A stretch of 64,000 nt of DNA from Glaciihabitans sp. INWT7 (GCF_014217685.1 NZ_CP043653.1:1430419-1494418); one strand, 5' to 3'; positions 7,414 to 16,179 are shown, counted from the stretch's first letter. Translations and numbers: made by a program. The notes: generated by a model not told the origin, from the letters alone.

Positions 7414-8423
7414 CCTCCGACCTGTTCGGCCAGATCATCCTCGTGATTGTGATCATCATCGTCGCGATCTTCGTCTTGACCATCCTCTTCCGGGCGGTGA
7501 AGATCATCCCCCAGGCCCGCGCCGGGGTCGTCGAGCGCCTCGGCAAGTACCACAAGACGCTGATGCCCGGGCTCAACATCCTCGTGCCGTTCATCGACCG
7601 GGTGCGGCCGCTCATCGATATGCGCGAGCAGGTCGTCTCGTTCCCGCCGCAGCCCGTCATCACCGAGGACAACCTGGTGGTGTCGATCGACACCGTCGTC
7701 TACTTCCAGGTGACGGATGCGCGTGCCGCGACCTATGAGATCGCCAACTACCTCGGGGCCGTCGAGCAGCTGACCACCACCACCCTTCGTAACGTCGTCG
7801 GTAGCCTCAATCTTGAGGAAGCTCTCACCAGTCGCGACAACATCAACGGGCAGCTGCGCATCGTGCTCGACGAGGCCACCGGCAAGTGGGGGGTGCGCGT
7901 CGGCCGCGTCGAGCTCAAGGCGATCGACCCGCCGCTCTCCATCCAGGACTCGATGGAGAAGCAGATGCGTGCCGAGCGAGACCGCCGGGCGCAGATCCTG
8001 ACCGCAGAGGGCACGAAGCAGGCAGCCATCCTGCAGGCCGAGGGATCCCGACAGGCCGCGATCCTCGAAGCGGAGGGCTGGGCGAAGGCCCAGGTGCTGC
8101 GAGCCGAGGGTGAAGGGCAGGCCATCACCACGGTGTTCGGCGCCATTCACGCCGGTGATCCGGACTCCAAGCTGCTGGCCTACCAGTACCTGCAGATGCT
8201 TCCAAAGATCGCCGAGGGCGACTCCAACAAGCTCTGGATCATCCCCTCGGAGCTCACCGAGGCGATCAAGAGCATCACGGCCGGCTTCGGTTCGAGTCTT
8301 GCGGGCATGGCACCGGGCCAGCCGGCACCGGTACCTCCGGCAGCGCCGGTGGCCTCGGCGGTGCCGAGCACTCCGCCCGTTTCCCCTACAGCGCCTGCCG
8401 CCCCGGCATCGCCGGCGCCCTGA
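7410..8423 (+). CDS. SPFH/stomatin-like protein
   Basis: A protein of 337 residues: one N-terminal membrane helix (ILVIVIIIVAIFVLTILF), an SPFH domain starting at KIIPQARAGVVERLGKYHKT, a coiled-coil rich in Ala/Glu repeats (AILQAEGSRQAAILEAEGWA), and a Pro/Ala-rich tail over the last ~50 residues. It starts at GTG 7410, overlapping the NfeD stop, so the two are translationally coupled. The family forms oligomeric scaffolds in the membrane and often recruits proteases. The Pro/Ala tail (PAPVPPAAPVASAVPS) is longer than in typical bacterial stomatins and may be a flexible interaction arm. Confidence 0.9.
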   Translation: MTSDLFGQIILVIVIIIVAIFVLTILFRAVKIIPQARAGVVERLGKYHKTLMPGLNILVPFIDRVRPLIDMREQVVSFPPQPVITEDNLVVSIDTVVYFQVTDARAATYEIANYLGAVEQLTTTTLRNVVGSLNLEEALTSRDNINGQLRIVLDEATGKWGVRVGRVELKAIDPPLSIQDSMEKQMRAERDRRAQILTAEGTKQAAILQAEGSRQAAILEAEGWAKAQVLRAEGEGQAITTVFGAIHAGDPDSKLLAYQYLQMLPKIAEGDSNKLWIIPSELTEAIKSITAGFGSSLAGMAPGQPAPVPPAAPVASAVPSTPPVSPTAPAAPASPAP

Positions 8424-8442
8424 GTCACCCGGCCTCGAGCAG

Positions 8443-8487
8443 ACACCGCGAGGTGCACTCTTTTGCGGGTGATGCACACCGCGAGGT
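8443..8487. repeat. pair of 12-bp direct repeats between SPFH and GDPD genes
   Basis: ACACCGCGAGGT occurs at 8443-8454 and again at 8476-8487, with GTGCAC and TGCAC motifs between and beside the copies. The 124-bp gap holds no gene. It could be a small interspersed repeat or an operator for the downstream GDPD gene; the sequence does not decide between these. Confidence 0.4.
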
Positions 8488-8547
8488 CCCGAAAGACTGC
8501 AACTTGTGGAGGCGGAGACGCGCAACCGGTCGTGAGATGAGGGCGTC

Positions 8548-9336
8548 GTGGCCGATCTGAGGGCGATCGAGCCCGGCGAGGGTTTCTTCGCCGGGCCACT
8601 CCCCCGCATCCTCGCCCATCGCGGCCTTGCGACGGATGCCCCGGAAAATACCCTGCTCGCCTTCCTCTCCGCGCTCTCCAGCGGTGTCACCCACCTCGAG
8701 ACCGACGTTCACTCGTCGGCGGACGGCATCGCGGTGATCAGCCACGACGCGGATCTCGCTCGCACGGCGGGAATCACGGGGCGCGTCGACGAACTCGACT
8801 TCGCCGAGCTGCAGAAGGTGGACCTGGGGCGTGGCCAGACCTACCCGAGCCTGGAAGAGACGCTTCTGGCCTTTCCCGAGGCGCGATTCAACATCGACCT
8901 CAAGTCCGATGCGGTCGTCGGCCCGGCGGTGGCAGCGATTCTTTCGGCCGCCGCCACGGACCGGGTGCTCGTGACGTCATTCGACAATGCGCGGCGGTTG
9001 CGCGCGGTTCGGGCATTGCCAGGGGTCGCGACCTCGGCATCGGCGGCGCCCTTCGCCGGTGCACTGTTCGCGGTCAAGCTCGGCCTCGTGCCGCTGGCCC
9101 GCCGGCTGCTTCGCGACGTGCAGGCCGTGCAGGTGCCCGAGCGTCTCCGTGGCGTCCAGGTGATCACCGCCCGCACCGTACGCCTCCTGAAGCGCGCGGG
9201 CGTCGAGGTGCAGGTGTGGACGGTGAACGAGCCAGCGGACATGCGTCGACTGCTCGATCTCGGCGTGGACGGCCTGATCACCGACCGGGCGGATCTCGCG
9301 CTTCTCCTTCGAAACGAACGCTCCGGTCCCGCCTGA
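8548..9336 (+). CDS. glycerophosphodiester phosphodiesterase
   Basis: A GDPD TIM-barrel protein of 262 residues, starting at GTG 8548 behind GAGGG. Family residues are present in order: HRG (LAHRGLATDAPENTLLAF), ETDVH (HLETDVHSSADG) and HDADLART for the metal and catalytic site, then NIDLKSD and the C-terminal VQVWTVNEPADMRRLLDLG and VDGLITDRAD. No signal peptide is present, so the enzyme is cytosolic. It would hydrolyse glycerophosphodiesters from phospholipid turnover to glycerol-3-phosphate and an alcohol. It appears to be transcribed alone, followed after 120 bp by the promoter region of rbpA. Confidence 0.9.
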   Translation: MADLRAIEPGEGFFAGPLPRILAHRGLATDAPENTLLAFLSALSSGVTHLETDVHSSADGIAVISHDADLARTAGITGRVDELDFAELQKVDLGRGQTYPSLEETLLAFPEARFNIDLKSDAVVGPAVAAILSAAATDRVLVTSFDNARRLRAVRALPGVATSASAAPFAGALFAVKLGLVPLARRLLRDVQAVQVPERLRGVQVITARTVRLLKRAGVEVQVWTVNEPADMRRLLDLGVDGLITDRADLALLLRNERSGPA

Positions 9337-9385
9337 AGACACGACCGGCCGGCAGGGAGTACGCTGTGAGTTTGCTGGAATCGCC

Positions 9386-9425
9386 GCGTAACGGAAAGGT
9401 TACGCCCAGCTTGTGGGTTTATAAC
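9386..9425 (+). promoter_or_regulatory. rbpA promoter region with SigR/SigH-like elements and inverted repeat
   Basis: GGAA (9393-9396) and GTT (9417-9419) are separated by 20 nt (A plus 19), close to the GGAAT-N18/19-GTT pattern of actinobacterial SigR/SigH promoters. GGAA sits in the loop of a perfect 7-6-7 dyad, GCGTAAC-GGAAAG-GTTACGC (9386-9405). TATAAC at 9420-9425 is also a good housekeeping -10. In Streptomyces rbpA is a SigR target, so a stress promoter here is plausible. The start codon of rbpA is 32-38 nt downstream. Confidence 0.5.
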
Positions 9426-9456
9426 TGGTGATTGCATCGCGAGAGAGGACCACACA

Positions 9457-9822
9457 ATGGCGGATCGCAGTTTGCGCGGAATGAGACTCGGATCCCAGAG
9501 TCTCCAGAGTGAAGAAGGCGTGACCTTCTCCCCGCGGAAGAAGAGTACGTACCAAGCCGCCGACGGCTCCACCTTCGAGGTGACCTTCTCGTCTGACGCG
9601 GAGATCCCCACGGTGTGGGAGTCCCCGAAGAGCGGCCAGGAAGGTCGACTTCTCGGCGAGGACGGCGTTCAGGTGGAACCCGAACCGTCCGACGCCAAGA
9701 TCCCCCGCACCCACTGGGACATGCTTCTCGAGCGCCGCACGCGTGCGGAACTCGAAGAACTGCTCCAGGAGCGTCTCGACTTCCTTCGGGCTCGTAAGGG
9801 GCAGCACAAGATCGGCGCCTAG
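9457..9822 (+). CDS. rbpA: RNA polymerase-binding protein RbpA
   Basis: A protein of 121 residues, close to the 110-125 usual for the family. The N-terminal basic segment (SLRGMRLGSQSLQ) is followed by the core domain (CEHCGHHF-type region replaced here by RKKSTYQAADGSTFEVTFSS). The C-terminal sigma-interaction domain is clear in THWDMLLERRTRAELEELLQ. RbpA binds the RNA polymerase holoenzyme, stabilises sigma-A promoter complexes and modulates rifampicin sensitivity; it is restricted to Actinobacteria. The ATG is preceded by GAGAGAGGA. It is monocistronic, with its own promoter region and a hairpin terminator. Confidence 0.95.
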   Translation: MADRSLRGMRLGSQSLQSEEGVTFSPRKKSTYQAADGSTFEVTFSSDAEIPTVWESPKSGQEGRLLGEDGVQVEPEPSDAKIPRTHWDMLLERRTRAELEELLQERLDFLRARKGQHKIGA

Positions 9823-9840
9823 CGTTCGATCCGAGAGACC

Positions 9841-9877
9841 TAGCCGGTCGCCGTTCACGCGGTGGTCGGCTATTTTT
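9841..9877 (+). terminator. rho-independent terminator of rbpA
   Basis: TAGCCG (9841-9846) and CGGCTA (9867-9872) form the outer stem, with CCG/CGG pairing inside, followed directly by TTTTT (9873-9877). It lies 19 bp after the rbpA stop. The stop codon of the convergent ppm gene is within the right arm. Confidence 0.75.
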
Positions 9878-10613
9878 CTGCCTGCCGCTGCTCAGGCTGT
9901 GGCGAACCGGGCCCGAAGACGCCCCAGAGCGTGACCCGCAGCAGTGCTTCGACGACGATACCGAAGTGCATCTTGGATCGGCCGGCCGCCCGTTCGATGA
10001 AGACGATGGGATGCTCGACCACGCGCCGCCCCTCCCGCTCCAGTCGCCAGGCCAGCTCCACCTGGAAGCAATACCCCTGCGACGACACCGAAGACAGCTC
10101 GAGGGACCGAAGGGCATCGGCGCGATAGACGCGGAAGCCCGCGGTGATGTCGTGGACGCCCGAGCGGAGCACCGCGCGCGAGTACGCGTTGCCCGCGCGC
10201 GAGATGACCTGGCGGATCCAGGGCCAGTTGCGCACAGAACCCCCGTGCACCCAGCGGGACCCGATCACCAGATCCGCGCCTCCGGCCGCCAGGTCGATCA
10301 TGGCCGGAAGCGCGGAGGGATCGTGGGATCCGTCCGCATCCATCTCCACGACGAACCGGTAGCCGTGCTCGAGGGCACGCGCGAAGCCGGCGAGGTAGGC
10401 CTGGCCGAGGCCCTGCTTCGCAGCGCGATGCAGCACAGAGATCCCGGGGTCGACGGCCGCGAGTCGGTCGGCCAGCCGTCCCGTGCCATCCGGACTCGAG
10501 TCGTCCACGACCAGCACGTCGGCCTGGGGCACCGCCTGGCGGATGCGCCCGAGCACGGTCTCCAGGCTCTCGATCTCGTTGTAGGTCGGCAGGATGATCA
10601 GAGTCTCAGCCAC
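9870..10613 (-). CDS. ppm: polyprenol monophosphomannose synthase
   Basis: A family 2 glycosyltransferase of 247 residues from GTG 10613 (GGGGG 4 nt upstream); GTG 10637 is an alternative. The nucleotide-sugar site is seen in VVDDSSPDGTG and EMDADGSHDP, and WVHGGSVRNWPWIRQVISR is typical of the DPM1 type. It transfers mannose from GDP-mannose to a polyprenyl phosphate, giving the donor for periplasmic mannosylation of lipoglycans and proteins. The C-terminal membrane domain of some homologues is absent. It overlaps the end of lnt by 8 nt; in mycobacteria the equivalents are fused (Ppm1), so the adjacency supports both calls. Confidence 0.92.
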   Translation of the reverse strand: MAETLIILPTYNEIESLETVLGRIRQAVPQADVLVVDDSSPDGTGRLADRLAAVDPGISVLHRAAKQGLGQAYLAGFARALEHGYRFVVEMDADGSHDPSALPAMIDLAAGGADLVIGSRWVHGGSVRNWPWIRQVISRAGNAYSRAVLRSGVHDITAGFRVYRADALRSLELSSVSSQGYCFQVELAWRLEREGRRVVEHPIVFIERAAGRSKMHFGIVVEALLRVTLWGVFGPGSPQPEQRQAEK

Positions 10614-12189
10614 GCCGCCCCCTTGGGCTCTGAGCACGTGGTCGCCGGGGTGCGAGTAGCAGTCCGACTAGGAGGCTGGCGAGTCCGAACCCGGCGACGA
10701 TCCACTCGATCTGGCGCCCGGCGAACATGGCCGGGGTGACCGTCGTGCTGAGCGGTACGGTCTGCACCAGGGCCCCGCGCGTGAAGGTCGGTAGGGTCGC
10801 GATCTCGCGACCATCGGGCGCGAACATCGCGCTCACTCCCACCGTGGAGTCGTTGACGACGCTGCGTCCGGTCTCGATGGCACGCAACCGGGCGATCGCC
10901 ACCTGTTGCACGCTCTCGTCCGAGTGTCCGAAGTCGGCGTTGTTGGTCGGGGCGATGATGAACTCCGCTCCCCCGTCCACCATCCGATGGATGAGGCCGT
11001 CGTCCACGATGTCGAAACAGATGGCCAGCCCCGCCATCGCCCCGTTGATGTCGAAGACATTCGACCTGGTGCCGAAGGTGTAATCCCGCGGCACAAGGTC
11101 GAAGAGGCTCGGGGCTAGCGGGTACCAGAACGAGCGGTTCGGCAGGTATTCGGCGAAGGGCACGGGATGGATCTTGTCGTACTGGGCGACCGAACCCTTG
11201 CCGTTCTCCCAGAGCAGCAGACTGTTGAAGGTCTGACCCTTCGAGTTCTCCGTGACGGTGCCGGTCACGAGCGGAGCGTTCATCTCTTTCGAGACGAAGT
11301 CGAGGGTCTGCGCCGCCTGCTCGTTCCTGAGGGGGTCGATGTCTGAGGCGTTCTCCGGCCAGACGATCACATCCACCTTCTTGCCGAGGATGGGCACTGT
11401 GGCCTGCAGGTGATCGTCCAGGCTGTCACCCGGTTGGATCTGCGCAAAGAGGCCGGAGTTGGAGTTGCCCTGGACTGCGGCGACGCGGATGCTGCCCGAA
11501 GAGAGCACGGGCCACGCCGGGAACAGTGCAGCGACGAGGAAGGCGGTGGCCGCGATCATCCCCCTGGTGCTCCAGCGCACCTGACCTGTCCGCACGGCCT
11601 GGAGCAGCACCGCGGAGAGGAAGGCGATGACGAAGCTCACGCCCGAGATCCCGAGCCACGCCACGAGCGGGGCGAAAGTGCTGTCGGACTGGGAGAACGC
11701 GAGCCGGCCCCAGGAGAAGCCGCCGTAGGGCCAGACGCTGGTGATCGCCTCCCTCAGCACCCAGAGGCCGGCCAGTACCGCGGGGAGGCCGATCAGCCGC
11801 GCGCCGGGCCCGGACCACACCCGGGGCACGTATCGCCAGGCCAGGGCCATGAGCACGCACCCGAGGGCGAAGAAGACCGCCTCGAGTCCGGCGAGGGCGA
11901 GCCACGGCACCGGTCCCAGATAGACGGTGAGCCAGATGATGTGATTGCCGAAGAATGCGAACCCGCCCACGAACCCCACCAACAGCGCCGAGCGCACCCG
12001 GCGACCGACGAGCGACCAGAACATCAGGGCTGTGCCGATGAAGATGAGCGGCCACCAGCCGAGCGCGGGGAAGGCCGCCGCGTTGATGAAGCCGGACAGC
12101 GCCGCGACCAGGAGCGCGGCGGTGAGGGGAAGGGGGCGCGAGAGCCATCCGGGAACAGTCCCGCGGCGGGGTGGGAGGCTCGAACGCAC
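10606..12189 (-). CDS. lnt: apolipoprotein N-acyltransferase
   Basis: A protein of 527 residues: about six or seven N-terminal membrane helices (PLTAALLVAALSGFINAAAF onward), an extracytoplasmic nitrilase domain from about residue 225, and a final helix near the C-terminus (IVAGFGLASLLVGLLL). The Glu-Lys-Cys triad is visible in VWPENASDID, DKIHPVPFAEYLP and LAICFDIVDD. It acylates the N-terminal cysteine of lipoproteins, of which the FKBP protein in this window is a candidate. The start is GTG 12189, with TAGGCT exactly 6 nt upstream, suggesting a leaderless transcript. It is followed by the overlapping ppm gene. Confidence 0.93.
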   Translation of the reverse strand: MRSSLPPRRGTVPGWLSRPLPLTAALLVAALSGFINAAAFPALGWWPLIFIGTALMFWSLVGRRVRSALLVGFVGGFAFFGNHIIWLTVYLGPVPWLALAGLEAVFFALGCVLMALAWRYVPRVWSGPGARLIGLPAVLAGLWVLREAITSVWPYGGFSWGRLAFSQSDSTFAPLVAWLGISGVSFVIAFLSAVLLQAVRTGQVRWSTRGMIAATAFLVAALFPAWPVLSSGSIRVAAVQGNSNSGLFAQIQPGDSLDDHLQATVPILGKKVDVIVWPENASDIDPLRNEQAAQTLDFVSKEMNAPLVTGTVTENSKGQTFNSLLLWENGKGSVAQYDKIHPVPFAEYLPNRSFWYPLAPSLFDLVPRDYTFGTRSNVFDINGAMAGLAICFDIVDDGLIHRMVDGGAEFIIAPTNNADFGHSDESVQQVAIARLRAIETGRSVVNDSTVGVSAMFAPDGREIATLPTFTRGALVQTVPLSTTVTPAMFAGRQIEWIVAGFGLASLLVGLLLAPRRPRAQSPRGRRG

Positions 12190-12247
12190 CCGTCAAGCCT
12201 AAGTGGCTGTTGCTGTGCCCGCGGCCAGCAGCGCTGCCGGCAGAGGC

Positions 12248-14701
12248 TCAGGCGACCGAGGAGTAGGCCACGATCCCGCGCCGGATCGATTCGAGGGCCT
12301 GGCGTGCCGTGCGTCCGACAGCCCCGTCGGCCACCACAGAGAGCTGGTCGAGGAGGTCGATCGTCTGCTTTGTCATGCGCACGAAGTCGCCGGCCGCGAG
12401 CTCCGACTCGAGGAGGACGGAATCGAGGGAGACTCCCTGCGCCCAGCGGTTCATCGCGAGCGACAGGCCGGTGGACAGGGGGTTGCTGCCGGGGAGCTTG
12501 TGGTCACGCTCGATGTCGTCGAGTTTCGACCACAGGTCTGTGGTCTTCTCGAAGGCGGGGCGGAATGCGCCCCTGGGAAGGTAGCGATCGGAGGTCTGGC
12601 CCTCGTCGCGCCTGGGTTCGTAGACCAGCGCGGCGGCCATGGCGGCGAGCCCCGCCGGATCCAGATCGTTCCAGACGCCACGGCGCAGGCACTCCGCCAC
12701 CAAGAGGTCGCGCTCTCCGTAGATTCTGCGCAGGGTGCGCCCATGAACCGATGCGGTCACCTCGCCGTTCTCGGCGCGCAGCAGGTACCCGAGCTCCAGG
12801 AGCACATCGGTCACCCGGTCGAAGATGCGTGCGACGGCACCCGTGCGGGTGCGGATCTGGCGGCTCAGTTCGTCCGTCTGCTTCTTCAGCTTCCACCAGC
12901 GCTCGGCCCAGCGGGCGTGCACCTCCCGGTCGTTGCAGGTGTGGCAGGGGTGCTGCTTGAGCCGTTTGCGCAGGGCGGCGAGCTGGTTCTGCCGCTTGTC
13001 GCGCTCGCCGCGACTCTGCAGGTCGGCGCGGATCGAGCCCTTGCGTTCGAGATCGGTGAGCTCGCGACGAATGCCCGAATACTCCCGGAAGTCTCCGAGG
13101 TGGCACTTCATGGCCTCCTCGTACCCGCGCAGCGATTCTTCCTGCGATCGCACCTTTCTGGCCAGGTCCACCACGGCGCGGTCTGCCTGGAACTGCGCGA
13201 AGGACGACTCGAGGATGTCTCTCGCGCGTTCGCGGCTGAACTGCTCGATGAGGTTCACTGCCATGTTGTAGGTGGGCGAGAAGCTGGAATTCAGCGGGTA
13301 GGTGCGGCGCGAGGCGAGCGAAGCGACGGCCTGCGGATCGAGGCCCTCCTGCCACTGGATCACCGAATGTCCCTCGACGTCGATGCCGCGCCGACCGGCG
13401 CGCCCGGTGAGCTGTGTGTACTCGCCCGGGGTGATCGGCACGCGGGCCTCGCCGTTGAATTTCTCGAGCTTCTCAAGCACGACAGTTCGAGCGGGCATGT
13501 TGATGCCGAGGGCAAGGGTCTCTGTGGCGAAGACGGCCTTTACGAGCTTCTTCTGGAACAGCTCCTCGACGACCTCTTTGAACGCGGGCAGCATACCGGC
13601 GTGGTGGGCGGCGACTCCGCGCTGAAGACCATCGAGCCACTCGTAGTAGCCCAGCACGGCGAGGTCCTCATCGAGAATGGTGCGGCAGCGCTCCTCGACG
13701 ATGTCCGCGATCTCCTCCCGTTCGAGCTGGGTGGTGAGCCGCACTCCCGCCCGCAGCACTTGCTTGACCGCCTGGTCGCATCCGACCCGGCTGAAGATGA
13801 AGAAGATGGCCGGAAGGAGGTTGCGTTCCCCGAGCATCTTCACGACGCCGGCGCGATCCATCTTCAGTTCGTCGGGACGCCCTCCGCGGGAGTGCCGCCG
13901 TCCGACATCCTGCATCTGGCGCGAACTGATGGTGCGCCCCCCGTAACGGGCCATCTGCACGAGCTCGGGATTCACCCGGTGCGTCGGAGTTCCGGGCGGA
14001 TCCCCCGGGCCGGCCTTGGTCGTCGCAAACAGGTCGATGAGCTTCGTGCGCATGATCACGTGCTGGTCGAGAGGCACCGGCCGCTCCTCGGAGACGATCA
14101 CGGCAGTCTCGCCGCGCACCGCCTGAAGCCAGTCCCCGAACTCCTCGGCATTCGACACCGTGGCGCTGAGGGAGACCAGGCGCACGGTCTGCGGGAGGTG
14201 GATGATGACCTCCTCCCAGACGGCGCCGCGGAACCGGTCGGCGAGGTAGTGCACCTCGTCCATCACCACGAAAGCCAGGTCCCTGAGCAGATCGGAGTCC
14301 GCATAGAGCATGTTGCGCAGCACCTCGGTGGTCATCACCACGATGCGAGCGCCGGAATTGATGTTCGTGTCTCCGGTGAGGAGACCCACCTGGTCGGCCC
14401 CGTATTCGGCGACGAACTCCTGGAACTTCTGATTCGAGAGTGCCTTCATCGGCGCCGTGTAGAACACCTTCGCCCGAGGCTCCTGCATCGCAAGGAACAC
14501 CGCGAATTCGGCCACGATGGTCTTGCCGGCCCCGGTGGGAGCGGCGACGAGCACGCTGTCCCCGCGTTCCAGCGCCACGCAGGAGGCGAGCTGGAATGGG
14601 TCGAGATCGAAAGACTGGTTGCCGCGGAACGTCTCGACCCGCGGGTTGCCGCGACGTTCGCGAGACGCGGCGAAGCGTTCCGCCGGGCTCAGTTCGGTCA
14701 T
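12248..14701 (-). CDS. helY: HelY-type superfamily 2 RNA helicase
   Basis: From ATG 14701 the protein has 817 residues. Motifs in order are Walker A APTGAGKT (54-61), TAPMKALSNQ, the DEVH box (148-151), SAT (VSLSATVSN), and in the second RecA domain VFATETLALGINMPARTVV and QLTGRAGRRGID. The C-terminal half carries the coiled-coil insertion with HTCNDREVHARWAERWW and the DSHCT-like end. This matches Ski2/Mtr4-like actinobacterial HelY. The start overlaps the tatC stop (ATGA), as in the conserved pafBC-tatA-tatC-helY cluster. A longer upstream open frame is antisense-type noise over tatC. The precise RNA substrate is not known. Confidence 0.93.
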   Translation of the reverse strand: MTELSPAERFAASRERRGNPRVETFRGNQSFDLDPFQLASCVALERGDSVLVAAPTGAGKTIVAEFAVFLAMQEPRAKVFYTAPMKALSNQKFQEFVAEYGADQVGLLTGDTNINSGARIVVMTTEVLRNMLYADSDLLRDLAFVVMDEVHYLADRFRGAVWEEVIIHLPQTVRLVSLSATVSNAEEFGDWLQAVRGETAVIVSEERPVPLDQHVIMRTKLIDLFATTKAGPGDPPGTPTHRVNPELVQMARYGGRTISSRQMQDVGRRHSRGGRPDELKMDRAGVVKMLGERNLLPAIFFIFSRVGCDQAVKQVLRAGVRLTTQLEREEIADIVEERCRTILDEDLAVLGYYEWLDGLQRGVAAHHAGMLPAFKEVVEELFQKKLVKAVFATETLALGINMPARTVVLEKLEKFNGEARVPITPGEYTQLTGRAGRRGIDVEGHSVIQWQEGLDPQAVASLASRRTYPLNSSFSPTYNMAVNLIEQFSRERARDILESSFAQFQADRAVVDLARKVRSQEESLRGYEEAMKCHLGDFREYSGIRRELTDLERKGSIRADLQSRGERDKRQNQLAALRKRLKQHPCHTCNDREVHARWAERWWKLKKQTDELSRQIRTRTGAVARIFDRVTDVLLELGYLLRAENGEVTASVHGRTLRRIYGERDLLVAECLRRGVWNDLDPAGLAAMAAALVYEPRRDEGQTSDRYLPRGAFRPAFEKTTDLWSKLDDIERDHKLPGSNPLSTGLSLAMNRWAQGVSLDSVLLESELAAGDFVRMTKQTIDLLDQLSVVADGAVGRTARQALESIRRGIVAYSSVA

Positions 14702-15501
14702 GCGGCGGCCGTGCCGCCGAGGTCTCCGGCCAGGCTGTCCGCGCGTTTGGCGATGACCCGGTCGCGCCACCACGCGATCGTCCCGGCGATCAGGTACAGC
14801 ACGATCATCGGCACGGACAGCAGGAACATGGATGCCACGTCCGCCGACGGGGTCGCGAGAGCGCAGAAGACGAAGATGGCGAGAATCGCCCAGCGCCAGC
14901 TGCGGAAGATGCTCACGCCGGAGATGATGCCGAGGAAGTTGAGCAGCACCAGGAACACCGGAAGCACGAACGCGATCCCCACCGCGAGGATGAGTTTGGT
15001 CACGAAACCGAGGTAGTCCTTCGCTTCGGTGATGGCCGCATCCTGGCTGGGGACGAAGGAATTGAGTACGTCCACGATGTGGGGGAAGACCCACCAGCCG
15101 GCGGCGCAGCCGGCGAAGAACAGGGGAACCGCGGAGAAGAAGAAGCCGAAGGTGTAGCGCTTCTCTTTCGTGGTGAGGCCGGGCACGATGAAGGCGAACA
15201 CCTGGTACAGCCACACGGGGCTCGAGGCGATGACTCCGACCGTGATAGCGATCTGGATGTGCACATCGAAGGCCGCACCGATGGTCGAGTAGTTCAGCGT
15301 CGTGTTGCCGTGGGTCTTGGCGATCAGCTCGATGGGAGAGCGGATGGCTTTGAGCACCCAGTCGGCGACAGCGAACCCGCCGATCGAGAACACGACGATC
15401 GCGATCGCCGAGATGAAGAGTCGCTTGCGGAGCTCGACGAGGTGCTGGCCGAGAGACATCCGGCCTTCACTGCCTGCGCCCCGCTTCTTGCGGGAAGGCA
15501 T
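14698..15501 (-). CDS. tatC: twin-arginine translocase subunit TatC
   Basis: A protein of 267 residues with six membrane helices. The family signature is present at the N-terminus (MSLGQHLVELRKRLFIS) and in the second periplasmic region (YQVFAFIVPGLTTKEKRY). TatC is the receptor for twin-arginine signal peptides and works with TatA, encoded 21 bp upstream, to export folded proteins. A charged extension (MPSRKKRGAGSEG) precedes the core. The stop overlaps the helY start by 4 nt. No tatB is seen nearby, which is common in actinobacterial tatA-tatC clusters. Confidence 0.95.
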   Translation of the reverse strand: MPSRKKRGAGSEGRMSLGQHLVELRKRLFISAIAIVVFSIGGFAVADWVLKAIRSPIELIAKTHGNTTLNYSTIGAAFDVHIQIAITVGVIASSPVWLYQVFAFIVPGLTTKEKRYTFGFFFSAVPLFFAGCAAGWWVFPHIVDVLNSFVPSQDAAITEAKDYLGFVTKLILAVGIAFVLPVFLVLLNFLGIISGVSIFRSWRWAILAIFVFCALATPSADVASMFLLSVPMIVLYLIAGTIAWWRDRVIAKRADSLAGDLGGTAAA

Positions 15502-15522
15502 GGTGGCGGTAATGAGCTCTCG

Positions 15523-15762
15523 CTAGGGCTTGGCGGAGGGGTTGGTCGAGTCGGTTTGCGCGCGGACCTCGCTCGAGGTCTCGTTGAGGTGCGCAGAGTC
15601 GGCCGGCGGTGCGGGCTTCTCCTCGGACTTGACCTCGTTTTTGAAGATCTTCATCGACTGTCCGACGCTCTTGGCGAGGCCCGGGAGCTTGGTCGCACCG
15701 AACAGAAGCACCACGATGACCAGTAGTACCAGGGCGTGCCAACCGGTGAATCCACTTAACAT
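15523..15762 (-). CDS. tatA: Sec-independent translocase subunit TatA
   Basis: A protein of 79 residues with a single N-terminal helix (WHALVLLVIVVLLFGATKLP), the FGxxKLP hinge, an amphipathic helix (GLAKSVGQSMKIFKNEVKSE) and an acidic, hydrophilic tail. This is the complete TatA layout. The protein polymerises to form the translocation pore with TatC, which follows after 21 bp on the same strand. The conserved neighbourhood pafB-pafC-(small membrane gene)-tatA-tatC-helY is intact here. Confidence 0.95.
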   Translation of the reverse strand: MLSGFTGWHALVLLVIVVLLFGATKLPGLAKSVGQSMKIFKNEVKSEEKPAPPADSAHLNETSSEVRAQTDSTNPSAKP

Positions 15763-15831
15763 GTGCGCGATCCTTAAGAGTCGAGAAAATCGAGTTGAGT
15801 AAGTTTACCGCCTATCCGAACTCTACGGCTG

Positions 15832-16179
15832 TCATTCGGCTTGGAACCACCGACGGGAATTCGCATCGATACGGGTGAGGGCGCGACCGCGGTCGAGGCG
15901 GCCGGAGCGTCGGGCCTCTTTTCTGGCCAGCGATGCGTCACGTACCTTCCGCCGTTGCTCCTGCACGTCGGAGTATTTCTGCAGGAGGGCGAACTGCTCC
16001 TGCTTCGTATCGAACTCCGTGATCGCGGCATCCAGCAGCTCGAGTTTTGCGCCGAGCGCTCCGAGTTCGTCGAAGACCGCGACGGCCTTGCGGAAGAGGC
16101 GCCAGCCGGAGAAGACGAGCATCGCGAGGAGGGCGAGCACGAGACAGGCCCAGATGACGATCCACGACCACCAGGGCAT
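15832..16179 (-). CDS. small membrane-anchored coiled-coil protein of the pafBC-tat cluster
   Basis: From ATG 16179 the product has 115 residues: one N-terminal helix (WIVIWACLVLALLAMLVFSG), a predicted coiled-coil (LGAKLELLDAAITEFDTKQE and on), and a very basic tail (ARKEARRSGRLDRGRALTRI). The start overlaps the pafC stop in TGATG, so it is translationally coupled. Similar small anchored proteins sit at this position in related actinobacteria, but no function is known. A longer frame reading through pafC sequence is not the real gene. Involvement in Tat export or in the PafBC response is only suggested by position. Confidence 0.75.
   Translation of the reverse strand: MPWWSWIVIWACLVLALLAMLVFSGWRLFRKAVAVFDELGALGAKLELLDAAITEFDTKQEQFALLQKYSDVQEQRRKVRDASLARKEARRSGRLDRGRALTRIDANSRRWFQAE

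Noticed and set aside
12248-15214. HelY extended to 988 residues
   Set aside because: The extra 170 residues lie over tatC in another frame; the ATG at 14701 overlapping the tatC stop is the natural start.
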